A DNA stretch of 64,000 nt, from NCBI GenBank assembly GCA_035652235.1, contig DASREE010000024.1, positions 8,226 to 72,225 on the forward strand. Direction: 5' to 3'. The number at the start of each line of letters is the position of its first letter. The stretch's first letter is position 1. A program made the position numbers and the translations under genes. The notes below the pieces were generated by a model. It saw only the letters and a list, made by a program, of their open reading frames with translations. It ran no database searches and was not told the origin of the DNA. Source of the stretch: PALSA-612 sp035652235 (lineage in GTDB: Bacteria > Actinomycetota > Thermoleophilia > Gaiellales > Gaiellaceae). This document shows, one piece after another, positions 7,582 to 16,288 of this stretch.

Positions 7582-8499
7582 CTAGCCGGCTTCATCCGGC
7601 GGGTCGCCGCGCCGCCGCCGGCGCGCGTGCGGGTGTGCGGCGAAGAACGCGTCCCGGCGGCGCTTGTCCGTCACGTGCGTGTACAACTCGGTCGTCGCCA
7701 GGTCGGCGTGGCCGAGCATCTCCTGGACGGAGCGAAGGTCGGCGCCGCCCTCGAGGAGGTGCGTCGCGAACGAGTGCCGGAGCAGGTGCGGGTGCACGCG
7801 CTCCGGCTCCAGCCCCGCCTTCGCCGCCAGCCGGCGCAGGACGAGGAAGGCGCCGGCGCGCGTGAGCGCCCCGCCGCGCGCATTCAGGAAGAGCTCCGGC
7901 CGGTGCCTGCGGTCGAGGTACGGCCGCCCGCGGGCGAGGTAGCGGCGGACGGCCTCCGCTCCCTGCCGCCCGATCGGCACGACCCGCTCCTTGCCTCCCT
8001 TGCCGAGGCAGCGCACGAGCCGCTCCTCCAGGTCGACCGACCCGCGCTCGAGCGAGAGCGCCTCGCTCACCCGCAGCCCCGCCCCGTACAGCAGCTCGAC
8101 GAGGGCGCCGTCGCGGAGCGCGCGCGGCGTGGTGCCGTTCGCGGCTTCGATCAGCCGCTCGGCCTCGCCCGCGGAGAGCGTGCGCGGCAGCGCCCGCCCT
8201 CGCCGCGGGGGCGAGACGGCGGCGGCGGGATTGTCCGGGCGGGCACCGACGAGCGCCTGGTGTCGGAAGAAGCAGCGAAGCGCCGACAGCCGGCGCGCGA
8301 GCGTCGCGCTCGACCGGCCCTCCGCGCGCAGCTCGGCGAGATAGAGCTCGATCTCGCCGGCGGCGAGCTCGAGCAGCGGGTGGCCCGCCCACGCCCGCAC
8401 GTGCTCGAGGTCGCGCCGGTAGCTCTCGACCGTGCGAGGCGACAGCCGAGCCCGGGAGAGAGCGAGGAAGGCCTCGAGCTCAGGATCGCGGGTGTGCAC
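7582..8499 (-). CDS. xerD: tyrosine recombinase, XerD-like
   Basis: A 305-residue tyrosine recombinase with an N-terminal SAM-like core-binding domain (residues 4-85) and a C-terminal catalytic domain. The catalytic set is complete: Arg143 (GAGLRVSE), Lys167 (GKGGKE), His238 and Arg241 (HPHLLRHSF), His264 (LGHADL) and Tyr273 (ELYTH). GTG 8499 is chosen because it gives a normal-length N-terminus; it overlaps the stop of the upstream recombinase gene by 20 bases. The family resolves chromosome dimers at dif together with XerC. XerC and XerD labels for this pair are assigned by likeness only. The C-terminus ends in an arginine-rich tail. Confidence 0.85.
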   Translation of the reverse strand: MHTRDPELEAFLALSRARLSPRTVESYRRDLEHVRAWAGHPLLELAAGEIELYLAELRAEGRSSATLARRLSALRCFFRHQALVGARPDNPAAAVSPPRRGRALPRTLSAGEAERLIEAANGTTPRALRDGALVELLYGAGLRVSEALSLERGSVDLEERLVRCLGKGGKERVVPIGRQGAEAVRRYLARGRPYLDRRHRPELFLNARGGALTRAGAFLVLRRLAAKAGLEPERVHPHLLRHSFATHLLEGGADLRSVQEMLGHADLATTELYTHVTDKRRRDAFFAAHPHARRRRRGDPPDEAG

Positions 8500-9316
8500 G
8501 GTCGTAGATCCTGCGCAGGCGGCGTCCGTCCACGTGGCTGTACACCTGCGTCGTCGAGAGCGAGCTGTGCCCGAGGAGCTCCTGGATGACGCGCAGGTCG
8601 GCGCCGCCCTCGAGCAGGTGGGTGGCGAACGCGTGCCGCAGCCGGTGCGGGTGGGGGACGAGTCGCCGGAGCGTGCTCGTGTCGAGGCGCCGGCCGCGCG
8701 CCGACAGGAAGAGCGCGTTCGAGGCGCCCGCGGCGAGCTGGGGCCGCGCGTCGCGCAGGTAGCGCCCGAGCCAGGAGGCGGCCTCCTCGCCGAGCGGCAC
8801 GACGCGCTCCTTGCCGCCCTTCCCGCGCACGTGCAGGCTCTCGCGCTCGAAATCGACATCGGCGAGGTCGAGCGCGACCGCCTCCTGGCTGCGCAGTCCG
8901 GCCGAGTAGACGAGCTCGATGAGCGCGCGGTTGCGGAGCGGGATGGGGCCGTCGCCCTCAAGGGCGGCGAGAATGTGATCGACCTCCGCCGGTTTTGGCG
9001 CGTGCGGCAGACGGCGCCCTCGCCGCGGCGCGAGGCGCGCCTGCGGCACCCGCTCCGGCCCGAGCGTGAAACGAAGCAGCGAGCGGACCGCGGACAGCCG
9101 GCGGGCGATCGTCGCCGGCGCGAGCCGGCGCGGGCGCCCCCGCCCGAGCTCGGCCGCGTACTCGGACAGCAGGCGAACGTCGACGTCCGCGAGCCGGACG
9201 CCGCGCGCGGCGAGCCAGGCGGCGAACGGCTCGAGGTCGAAGCGGTAGGCGCGTCGCGTCCCCGGCGCGAGCGCCGGGGACGCGAGGAAGCGCTCGATCG
9301 CGGCCTGCGTATCCAA
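8480..9316 (-). CDS. xerC: tyrosine recombinase, XerC-like
   Basis: A 278-residue tyrosine recombinase starting at TTG 9316. The core-binding domain spans about residues 3-88 and the catalytic domain 108-275. All catalytic residues are present: Arg142 (SAGLRSQE), Lys166 (RGKGGKE), His224 and Arg227 (HPHRLRHAF), His250 (LGHSSL) and Tyr259 (QVYSH). Earlier starts in the frame would add a low-complexity sequence antisense to the GNAT gene. It overlaps the second recombinase by 20 bases, so both should come from one transcript, which is unusual because xerC and xerD are normally unlinked. Confidence 0.85.
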   Translation of the reverse strand: MDTQAAIERFLASPALAPGTRRAYRFDLEPFAAWLAARGVRLADVDVRLLSEYAAELGRGRPRRLAPATIARRLSAVRSLLRFTLGPERVPQARLAPRRGRRLPHAPKPAEVDHILAALEGDGPIPLRNRALIELVYSAGLRSQEAVALDLADVDFERESLHVRGKGGKERVVPLGEEAASWLGRYLRDARPQLAAGASNALFLSARGRRLDTSTLRRLVPHPHRLRHAFATHLLEGGADLRVIQELLGHSSLSTTQVYSHVDGRRLRRIYDRAHPRS

Positions 9317-9371
9317 CGCCCGCTCAGTTCGACCCGGCCGCGCGGGAGCCTGCCTGCCGCCCGCGAGTCCG

Positions 9372-9935
9372 TCAGCCGGGAAGCTCGTCCGGAAGCAGGG
9401 AGTAGAGCACGAAGTCGACCCGCCGCCCCTGGCGCGGGTTGAAGCGCACCGAGCGGAGCACCCCTTCCCGGTGGAATCCCGCCCGCTCGGCCACCCGCTG
9501 CGAGGCGACGTTGCGCGCGTCGGCACGAAGCTGCAGCCGCCTCGCGCCGCAACGCTCGACCGCCCAGCGGGAGACGAGCAGCGTCGCCCGCGTCGCCACT
9601 CCCCGCCCCCGCGCCTCGGCGCGCACCCAGTAGCCGATCTCGGCCACGCCCTGCTCAGGGTCGAGCCAGTGCACGCCGATCGAGCCGATCACCGCCCCGG
9701 TCGGCGCGTCCGTGACGGCGAACGCGCAGTGCGAACCCTCCTTCCAGCCGCGGCGGGTCATGGCCACGTACGCGCGGGCGTCCGACTCGCTGTAGGGCTG
9801 CGGCACCTGGTCGAGCCACCAGGCGATGTCGTCGTCGCGGCACGCCGTCGTGATCGCGCGTACGTCCCGCTCCTCCCACGGCCGCAGGAGCACGACGCCG
9901 TCGCTCAGAGGGGGGTTCGGAGGCTCGATTCGCAT
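9372..9935 (-). CDS. GNAT-family N-acetyltransferase
   Basis: A 187-residue acetyltransferase of the RimJ/RimL-like type that moves an acetyl group from acetyl-CoA to an amino group. Recognisable are LRPWEERDVRAI near the N-terminus, the central strands around IGSIGVHWLDPEQGVAEIGYWV, the acetyl-CoA-binding RGRGVATRA and the late ASQRVAERAGF. ATG 9935 is preferred; an upstream GTG at 9962 would enter the divergent promoter region. It shares a spacer of about 35 bases with the divergent 18-cysteine protein gene. The acceptor is not known. Confidence 0.85.
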   Translation of the reverse strand: MRIEPPNPPLSDGVVLLRPWEERDVRAITTACRDDDIAWWLDQVPQPYSESDARAYVAMTRRGWKEGSHCAFAVTDAPTGAVIGSIGVHWLDPEQGVAEIGYWVRAEARGRGVATRATLLVSRWAVERCGARRLQLRADARNVASQRVAERAGFHREGVLRSVRFNPRQGRRVDFVLYSLLPDELPG

Positions 9936-9970
9936 CCAGCGAGCGTAGTCGGCGCGTACCATGCGCAGAG

Positions 9971-11203
9971 GTGAGTCGGCGCCTCCTCGTCGTCGCCGTC
10001 CTCGTCGTTGGGCTCGCGACCGGCGGCGCCGTGGCCGGCGCCGTCCTTGCCTCGCGCGGCGGCGGCCGCGAGAGCGCGGCCGGCGCTCCGGCTTCCGGGC
10101 CAGCCGGCGGGGCGGGCGCGGTCGACCTGCACCCGATCGCGGGCAGCTTCCGGCCGGACGGGACGAAGCTCTCCGCCTGCCGCGGCGACCAGCGTTGCTT
10201 CGAGCAGGCGTTCGGCAACATCGCCTACTCCCAGGGGCCGAAGGCCGCGCTCTCGCTGTTCGCGAAGGAGATGACCGACAATCCGAGGATCGAGGCGGGC
10301 TGCCACAGGATCGCGCATGTGATCGGCTCGGCGGTGCTCGCCCGCTACCACGGCGACGTGCCGAGAGCGTTCGCCGCCGGCTCGTCGATCTGCTGGTCGG
10401 GCTACTACCACGGCATCCTCGAGCGGTCGTTCGTGGGGGTGACCACCGAGGCGGGGCTCATCCGTGCCGCGCGCCGCGTCTGCTCGAGCCCGACGCTTCG
10501 GCGCGACCAGTGGCTCCTCTACCAGTGCGTGCACGGGCTCGGCCACGGGCTGATGATCGCCACCGGCTACGACCTTCCCTTCTCCCTCCACGTGTGTGAC
10601 CGGCTGGCCACCCCGTGGGACCAGACGTCGTGCACCGGCGGGGTGTACATGGAGAACGTGAACGCCGCCAACGGCACCGCCTACGGCGGCAAGAGCCCGT
10701 GGCTGAAGGCGAGCGACCTCGTCTACCCATGCGACGCGCCGGTGACGAAGGGACACCGGCTCTACTGCTACCTGATGGTGACGTCGCGGATCCTGAACGC
10801 GAACGGCTACGACTGGGAGGCGACCGCGCACATCTGCTTCCGCGTGCAGGCGGTGTGGGTCGCCACCTGCTTCCAGTCGTACGGGCGCGACGCCGACGGC
10901 ACGACGCGCCAGGATCCCGCGCGGGTGCGGGCGCTGTGCAGGATCGCCGGGCGCTTCCAGGCTGACTGCATCTACGGGGCGGTCCGCGACATGACTGCGA
11001 ACGACGCCCGCGCCGGCCGGGCCGCCGTCCTCTGCGCTCGACTGGCCACCCGTCTGCGGGCGCGCTGCTACGAGGGGATCGGAACGATCCTCGGCTCTCT
11101 CAGGGCCGGCACGGCCGGGCGGCGCTCGGCGTGCGCCGCCGTCGCTCCGGCCCGATACCTCGACGCATGCTTGCGCGGCGCAGGGGTGGCGGCTTCGGCC
11201 TAG
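9971..11203 (+). CDS. secreted 18-cysteine repeat protein, unknown function
   Basis: A 410-residue protein with an N-terminal signal or signal-anchor (residues 4-27), a low-complexity Gly/Ala/Ser linker to about 52, and then 18 cysteines. From residue 209 on, six pairs spaced C-x9-11-C recur every 32-45 residues (209/221, 254/266, 289/300, 323/333, 355/366, 388/400); the second cysteine is mostly followed by x-x-G (CTGG, CIYG, CYEG, CLRG). This suggests tandem disulfide-closed helical hairpins outside the membrane. The N-terminal half has conserved-looking histidines: CHRIAH (111-116), YYHG (145-148) and CVHGLGHG (186-193). I know no named family. It starts 35 bases from a divergent acetyltransferase and is followed by pckA. 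Confidence 0.75.
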   Translation: MSRRLLVVAVLVVGLATGGAVAGAVLASRGGGRESAAGAPASGPAGGAGAVDLHPIAGSFRPDGTKLSACRGDQRCFEQAFGNIAYSQGPKAALSLFAKEMTDNPRIEAGCHRIAHVIGSAVLARYHGDVPRAFAAGSSICWSGYYHGILERSFVGVTTEAGLIRAARRVCSSPTLRRDQWLLYQCVHGLGHGLMIATGYDLPFSLHVCDRLATPWDQTSCTGGVYMENVNAANGTAYGGKSPWLKASDLVYPCDAPVTKGHRLYCYLMVTSRILNANGYDWEATAHICFRVQAVWVATCFQSYGRDADGTTRQDPARVRALCRIAGRFQADCIYGAVRDMTANDARAGRAAVLCARLATRLRARCYEGIGTILGSLRAGTAGRRSACAAVAPARYLDACLRGAGVAASA

Positions 11204-11237
11204 GATTGGTCGCCCACGAGCACGAGGAGGGAGAGCG

Positions 11238-12851
11238 ATCGCCACGACGACGAAGATCGACCTGCGAGGCCCGGCGGAGCTGGCCGAGCACGGCCTGCAC
11301 CCGGAGGGCCCGATCCACTGGAACCCGACGACGTCGCTCCTCTATACCCGCGCGCTCCTGCGCGGGGAGGCGGTGCTGGCCGAGGGTGGGGCGCTCGTCG
11401 TCGACACGGGCCGCTACACGGGCCGCTCGCCGTCCGACAAGTTCGTCGTCTCCGAGCCGGGGTCGGCGGAGCGCATCTGCTGGGGCAAGGTCAACCAGCC
11501 GCTTCCCGAGGATCGTTACGAGGGCCTGCGCGAGAAGGTCGTCGCCCACCTCGACACCCAGGAGCTGTACGTCGTCGACGCCTTCGCCGGTGCCGACCCG
11601 GCGCACCGCATCGCCGTCCGGGTCGTCACCGACCGCCCCTACCACGCCCTGTTCGCGAAGACGATGTTCATCGACCCGACGGACGAGGAGCTGGCGTCGT
11701 TCCGGCCGGCGGCGCTCGTCCTGCACGCGCCCGAGGTGGAGGCCGATCCCGACGCCGACGGCACCCGCTCGGGCACCTTCGTCGTCCTGCACCCGACCCG
11801 GACGGAGATCCTGATCGGCGGCACCTTCTACGCCGGCGAGATCAAGAAGGGGATCTTCACGATCATGAACGACCGCCTGCCGCTCGAGGGCGTCCTGCCC
11901 ATGCACTGCTCGGCGAACGTCGACGACGAGGGGCGCGTGGCGATCTTCTTCGGTCTGTCCGGTACCGGGAAGACGACGCTCTCCGCCGACCCGGAGCGGC
12001 ACCTGATCGGCGACGACGAGCACGGCTGGGGCGACGGGGGGGTGTTCAACGTCGAGGGGGGCTGCTACGCGAAGGTGATCCGGCTGTCAGCCGAAGCCGA
12101 GCCGCAGATCTACGCCGCCACCCGGCGCTGGGGGACGATCCTCGAGAACGTGAGCGTGGACGAGAACGGCATCCTCGACCTCGACGACGACTCCAAGACC
12201 GAGAACACGCGCGCCGCCTACAAGCTCGAGCAGATCGAGAACGCGCTGCCCGCCAAGCGCGCCGGCCACCCGAGCGCCGTCGTCATGCTCACCGCGGACG
12301 CATTCGGCGTGCTGCCCCCGATCGCGCGGCTCACGCGCGACCAGGCGATGTTCTACTTCCTGTCCGGCTACACGGCCAAGGTGGCGGGCACCGAGATCGG
12401 CGTCAGCGAGCCGCAGGCGACCTTCTCCGCCTGCTTCGCCGCCCCCTTCCTGCCGCTCGAGCCGGCCGTGTACGCGCACATGCTCGGCGACAAGCTCGCG
12501 CAGCACCCGCACGCGAGCGTGTGGCTCGTCAACACCGGCTGGACGGGTGGTCCCTTCGGCGAGGGGCGCCGCATGCCGATCGCGGCGACGCGCGCGCTGC
12601 TCCGCGCCGCGCTCGAGGAGGGCTTGCGGAGCGTGGGCTACCGGATCGATCCGGTGTTCGGCTTCGAGGTGCCGGTCGAGGTGCCGGGCGTCGAGCGGGC
12701 GCTCCTCGACCCGCGCTCGACCTGGGCCGACCCGGCCGCCTACGACCGGCAGGCAGCGAAGCTGGCCCGGATGTTCTGCGACAACTTCGGGAGGTTCCAG
12801 GACACCGTCGACCCGGCCGTCGCCGCCGCCGGGCCGCGGCTTGCCGACTAG
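11238..12851 (+). CDS. pckA: phosphoenolpyruvate carboxykinase (ATP), ATC at the start position
   Basis: The 537-residue product converts oxaloacetate and ATP to PEP, the first step of gluconeogenesis. The P-loop GLSGTGKTTLS is around residues 240-250, with RYTGRSPSDK near 60-70 and the late NTGWTGGPFGEG typical of the ATP-type enzyme. Length agrees with the family (about 540) only if translation starts at ATC 11238, which lies behind a strong GGAGGGAG ribosome site; the first ATG/GTG/TTG in frame is ATG 11373, 45 codons later and past conserved sequence (GLHPEGPIHWNPTT). A change of C to G at 11240 would restore ATG. It may thus use a rare start, or the base may be an error. Confidence 0.88.
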   Translation: MATTTKIDLRGPAELAEHGLHPEGPIHWNPTTSLLYTRALLRGEAVLAEGGALVVDTGRYTGRSPSDKFVVSEPGSAERICWGKVNQPLPEDRYEGLREKVVAHLDTQELYVVDAFAGADPAHRIAVRVVTDRPYHALFAKTMFIDPTDEELASFRPAALVLHAPEVEADPDADGTRSGTFVVLHPTRTEILIGGTFYAGEIKKGIFTIMNDRLPLEGVLPMHCSANVDDEGRVAIFFGLSGTGKTTLSADPERHLIGDDEHGWGDGGVFNVEGGCYAKVIRLSAEAEPQIYAATRRWGTILENVSVDENGILDLDDDSKTENTRAAYKLEQIENALPAKRAGHPSAVVMLTADAFGVLPPIARLTRDQAMFYFLSGYTAKVAGTEIGVSEPQATFSACFAAPFLPLEPAVYAHMLGDKLAQHPHASVWLVNTGWTGGPFGEGRRMPIAATRALLRAALEEGLRSVGYRIDPVFGFEVPVEVPGVERALLDPRSTWADPAAYDRQAAKLARMFCDNFGRFQDTVDPAVAAAGPRLAD

Positions 12852-12931
12852 CGGCGGCGCCGTCCACGCGAGCGCGCGCAGCCGCCCGGCTCCCGCCTCG
12901 CGCACGGCACGACCGCGGGCGCGCACGGAGA

Positions 12932-13759
12932 ATGACGAATGCCGATGACCCCCCCGCGCAAGGCCCTCGAAGCGTGATCGTCCGGCCGCACTCCGCCCCA
13001 GAGCGCCGCGCGCTCGGCGCCACGACGAGGCGCGACGCCTGGTGGCTTCCGCCGCTTGCGACCGCGCTCGGGCTGGCCGTGTTCGGCGTGTACGCGATCG
13101 TCGCCGCCGCCCAGAACGGCGACTACCTGTACACGGGCGGCGGGGCGCGCTACCTGTCTCCCTTCTACTCGCCCGACCTGCGCGGCTTCGGCCTCGACAT
13201 CCCCTTCTCCTTTGCCTTCCTCGTCCTGTGGGCCCCGCTCGGCCTGCGGCTCACCTGCTACTACTACCGCAAGGCCTACTACCGGGCGTTCTTCCTCGCC
13301 CCGCCCGCGTGCGCCGTCGGCGGGAAGCGGCGCCGCTACCGGGGCGAGGCCTCGTTCCCGTACGTGCTGCAGAACGTGCACCGGTACTTCCTCTACCTCG
13401 GCATCGCCGTCCTTTGCTTCCTCTGGTACGACGCCGGCCGCGCGTTCCTCTTCCGGGGGCCGGACGGCTCGCTCGAGGCCGGGCTCGGCGTGGGGACGCT
13501 CGTCCTGCTCGCCAACGTCGTCCTGCTCACGCTCTTCACCTTCGGCTGCAACTCGCTCCGGCACCTCGTCGGCGGACGGCTCGACTGCTTCACCTGCTCG
13601 CGCGCGGCACGCCGGCGGCACCGGCTGTGGCGCTGGGTGAGCGTGCTCAACCTGCGCCACTCGCAGTGGGCCTGGATCAGCCTCGCCACCGTGGGTTTCG
13701 CCGACCTGTACGTGCGGCTCGCCGCAGCCGGCGTCTTCCACGACCCGAGGATCGTCTGA
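12932..13759 (+). CDS. succinate dehydrogenase membrane subunit, cytochrome b558-like
   Basis: A 275-residue integral membrane protein with five predicted transmembrane segments (about residues 37-60, 88-110, 150-172, 184-208 and 245-267). Histidines at or near segment ends, including H150 (NVHRYF) and H211 (NSLRHL), could bind heme. It stands directly before sdhA and sdhB in the order C-A-B, as in the five-helix type B enzyme of Bacillus. It would anchor the complex and carry the quinone site. Sequence similarity to SdhC is not obvious to me, so the assignment rests on topology and gene order. The stop is one base from the sdhA start. Confidence 0.75.
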   Translation: MTNADDPPAQGPRSVIVRPHSAPERRALGATTRRDAWWLPPLATALGLAVFGVYAIVAAAQNGDYLYTGGGARYLSPFYSPDLRGFGLDIPFSFAFLVLWAPLGLRLTCYYYRKAYYRAFFLAPPACAVGGKRRRYRGEASFPYVLQNVHRYFLYLGIAVLCFLWYDAGRAFLFRGPDGSLEAGLGVGTLVLLANVVLLTLFTFGCNSLRHLVGGRLDCFTCSRAARRRHRLWRWVSVLNLRHSQWAWISLATVGFADLYVRLAAAGVFHDPRIV

Positions 13760-13760
13760 G

Positions 13761-15500
13761 GTGGCGACGGCCGCCGTCGAGACGCACGAGCACGACGTGG
13801 TCGTGATCGGCGCCGGCGGGGCGGGCCTGCGGGCGGCGATCGAGTCGTCGGCGCTCGGCGCGCGCACGGCGCTCGTCTGCAAGTCGCTGCTCGGCAAGGC
13901 GCATACGGTGATGGCCGAAGGGGGCATCGCCGCCGCCTTCGGCCACGTCGAGCCGGAGGACGGCTGGCAGACGCACTTCCAGGACACGCTGTTCGGCGGC
14001 AAGTACCTGAACAACTGGCGCATGGCGGAGCTGCACGCGAAGGAGGCGCCGGAGCGGGTGCGCGAGCTCGAGCGCTGGGGCGGCGTCTTCGACCGCCTGC
14101 CCGACCGCCGCATGTCGCAGCGCGCGTTCGGCGGGCACACGCACCGCCGGCTCGTCCACATCGGCGACCGCACCGGCCTCGAGCTCATCCGTACGCTCCA
14201 GGACAAGGCCGTGCACCAGGACGTGGACGTGTTCATGGAGGTCACGATCACGCGCCTGCTGAAGGACGGCGACCGCGTCTGCGGCGCGTTCGGCTACCGG
14301 CGCACGAGCGGAGCAGCGATCGTCTTTCGGGCGCGCTCGGTGGTGCTCGCGACCGGCGGCATCGGCAAGTGCTACCGCATCACCTCGAACTCGTGGGAGT
14401 ACACGGGTGACGGCCACGCGCTCGGCTACCGGGCGGGTGCCGAGCTCGTCGACATGGAGTTCGTGCAGTTCCATCCCACCGGGATGGTGTGGCCGCCGGG
14501 TGTCGCCGGGCTGCTCGTCACGGAAGCCGTGCGCGGCGAGGGGGGCATCCTCCGCAACGGCGCCGGCGAACGCTTCATGGAGCGCTACGACCCGAAGCGG
14601 ATGGAGCTGTCGACGCGCGACGTGGTCGCGCGAGCGATCTACGCAGAGGTGAAGGAGGGTCGAGGCTCGCCGCGTGGTGGCGTCTACCTCGACGTCTCGC
14701 ACCTGCCCGCGGCGGCGGTGCGGCGGAAGCTGCCGAGCATGGTCGACCAGTTCATGGAGCTCGCGGGCGTCGACATCACGCGCGAGCCGATGGAGGTCGG
14801 CCCGACCTGCCACTACGCGATGGGCGGGATCAAGGTCGACGCCGAGACCGGGGCGAGCAGGGTGCCGGGCCTGTACGCGGCCGGCGAGTGCAGCGGCGGC
14901 ATGCACGGCGCCAACCGTCTCGGCGGCAACTCGCTCTCCGACCTGCTCGTCTTCGGCAAGCGGGCGGGCGAGGGTGCAGCCCGGCACGCGGCGCAGGCGC
15001 CCGAGCCGCGGCCCGACGAGGGCGAGATCGAGGAGGCTCGCCGAGAGCTCGAGGCCCCGCTCGAGCGCGCAGGCGGGGAGGACCCCTACGCCGTCCACGC
15101 CGACCTGCAGGCGACGATGCAGGAGCTCGTCGGTATCTACCGCGAGCAGGAGACGCTCGAGACGGCGCTCGCGAGGCTCGACGAGCTCGACCGGCGGGCG
15201 GCGAGCGTACGCGTGGACGCGGGCGGTCGCGTCTACAACCCGGGTTGGGACCTCTGTCACGAGCTGCGCAACCTGCTCACCTGCGCGCGGGCGGTGACCG
15301 AGGCGGCCCTCCTGCGCACCGAGAGCCGCGGCGCCCACAGCCGTCTCGACCATCCGGCCTACGATGGCTTCTGGGGCGAGCACAACATCGTCGTCAGACG
15401 GGACGGCGACGCGATGGTCGTCGAGCCGCGGCCGGTCGTGACCGTGCCCGAGCTCGTGCCGCTCGTCGAGGCGCGCAAGGCGAAGGAGGCGACCTCGTGA
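13761..15500 (+). CDS. sdhA: succinate dehydrogenase/fumarate reductase flavoprotein subunit, first set
   Basis: A 579-residue flavoprotein. The FAD-binding motif VVIGAGGAGLRAA is at residues 13-25, the covalent-flavin histidine region reads GKAHTVMAEGGIAAA, and the substrate-site segments are QFHPTGM, LVTEAVRGEGG, and CHYAMGGIKVD followed by GLYAAGECSGGMHGANRLGGNSL. It oxidises succinate to fumarate and passes electrons to SdhB. The GTG start is one base after the membrane-subunit stop, and its own stop overlaps sdhB (GTGA), so C-A-B is one tightly coupled operon. It differs clearly from the second flavoprotein 0.8 kb downstream. Confidence 0.93.
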   Translation: MATAAVETHEHDVVVIGAGGAGLRAAIESSALGARTALVCKSLLGKAHTVMAEGGIAAAFGHVEPEDGWQTHFQDTLFGGKYLNNWRMAELHAKEAPERVRELERWGGVFDRLPDRRMSQRAFGGHTHRRLVHIGDRTGLELIRTLQDKAVHQDVDVFMEVTITRLLKDGDRVCGAFGYRRTSGAAIVFRARSVVLATGGIGKCYRITSNSWEYTGDGHALGYRAGAELVDMEFVQFHPTGMVWPPGVAGLLVTEAVRGEGGILRNGAGERFMERYDPKRMELSTRDVVARAIYAEVKEGRGSPRGGVYLDVSHLPAAAVRRKLPSMVDQFMELAGVDITREPMEVGPTCHYAMGGIKVDAETGASRVPGLYAAGECSGGMHGANRLGGNSLSDLLVFGKRAGEGAARHAAQAPEPRPDEGEIEEARRELEAPLERAGGEDPYAVHADLQATMQELVGIYREQETLETALARLDELDRRAASVRVDAGGRVYNPGWDLCHELRNLLTCARAVTEAALLRTESRGAHSRLDHPAYDGFWGEHNIVVRRDGDAMVVEPRPVVTVPELVPLVEARKAKEATS

Positions 15501-16228
15501 GCGCGAGGCAGTTCCGCATCTGGCGCGGCGACGCGAGCGGCGGCGGGCTCGTCGAGTACGAGGTGGAGGCCGAGGAGGGGATGGTCGTGCTCGACGCCGT
15601 CCGGGAGATCCAGCGCACGCAGGCGCACGACCTGGCCGTGCGCTGGAACTGCAAGGCGGCCAAGTGCGGCTCCTGCGCCGCCGAGGTGAACGGCCGCCCG
15701 AGCCTGATGTGCAAGACGCGTCTCGACCGCTTCCCGCCCGGGCAGGCCGTCGTCGTCGAGCCGATGCGCACCTTCCCGATCGTCCGCGACCTCGTCACGG
15801 ACGTGTCCTGGAACTACCAGGTGAACAAGCTCATCCCGCCGTTCACGCCGCGCCCGGACGCAGAGTGGCTGATGGGGCAGGAGGACGTCGACCGTATCGC
15901 CGAGTTCCGCAAGTGCATCGAGTGCTTCCTCTGCCAGGACGTCTGCCACGTGCTGCGCGACCACCAGCTCACGGACCGCTACTTCGGGCCGCGCTTCTGG
16001 GTGCGCATCGCCAGCCTGGAGATGCACCCGCTCGACGCGCTCGACCGGCGCGCGCTTCTCCAGGGCGAGGGCGGGCTCGGCCTCTGCAACATCACGAAAT
16101 GCTGCAGCGAGGTCTGCCCCGAGGGCATCCACATCACCGACAACGCCATCATCCCGCTCAAGGAGCGGGTCGTCGACCGCTCCTACGACCCGCTCGCGCG
16201 GCTCCTACGCCGGCTCGCCGGCCGCTGA
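15497..16228 (+). CDS. sdhB: succinate dehydrogenase iron-sulfur subunit, first set
   Basis: A 243-residue subunit starting at GTG 15497 inside the sdhA stop. The N-terminal ferredoxin domain holds the [2Fe-2S] ligands in CKAAKCGSCAAEV and a later cysteine (LMCK). The C-terminal domain holds CIECFLCQDVC and CNITKCCSEVCPEGI for the other clusters. Standard length. It links the flavoprotein to the five-helix membrane subunit encoded upstream. A 60-base spacer with no clear terminator separates it from the second flavoprotein gene. Confidence 0.92.
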   Translation: MSARQFRIWRGDASGGGLVEYEVEAEEGMVVLDAVREIQRTQAHDLAVRWNCKAAKCGSCAAEVNGRPSLMCKTRLDRFPPGQAVVVEPMRTFPIVRDLVTDVSWNYQVNKLIPPFTPRPDAEWLMGQEDVDRIAEFRKCIECFLCQDVCHVLRDHQLTDRYFGPRFWVRIASLEMHPLDALDRRALLQGEGGLGLCNITKCCSEVCPEGIHITDNAIIPLKERVVDRSYDPLARLLRRLAGR

Positions 16229-16288
16229 CGGAAGCGAAGGCGGCTGGGGCGACGAGCTACGCCCCGTTTGCGATAGCGTGAGCGCGAG

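Noticed and set aside
7582..9316. Recombinase pair as part of a prophage or integron
   Set aside because: No phage, cassette or attC-like genes nearby; flanks are ordinary chromosomal genes and both proteins look like housekeeping Xer enzymes.
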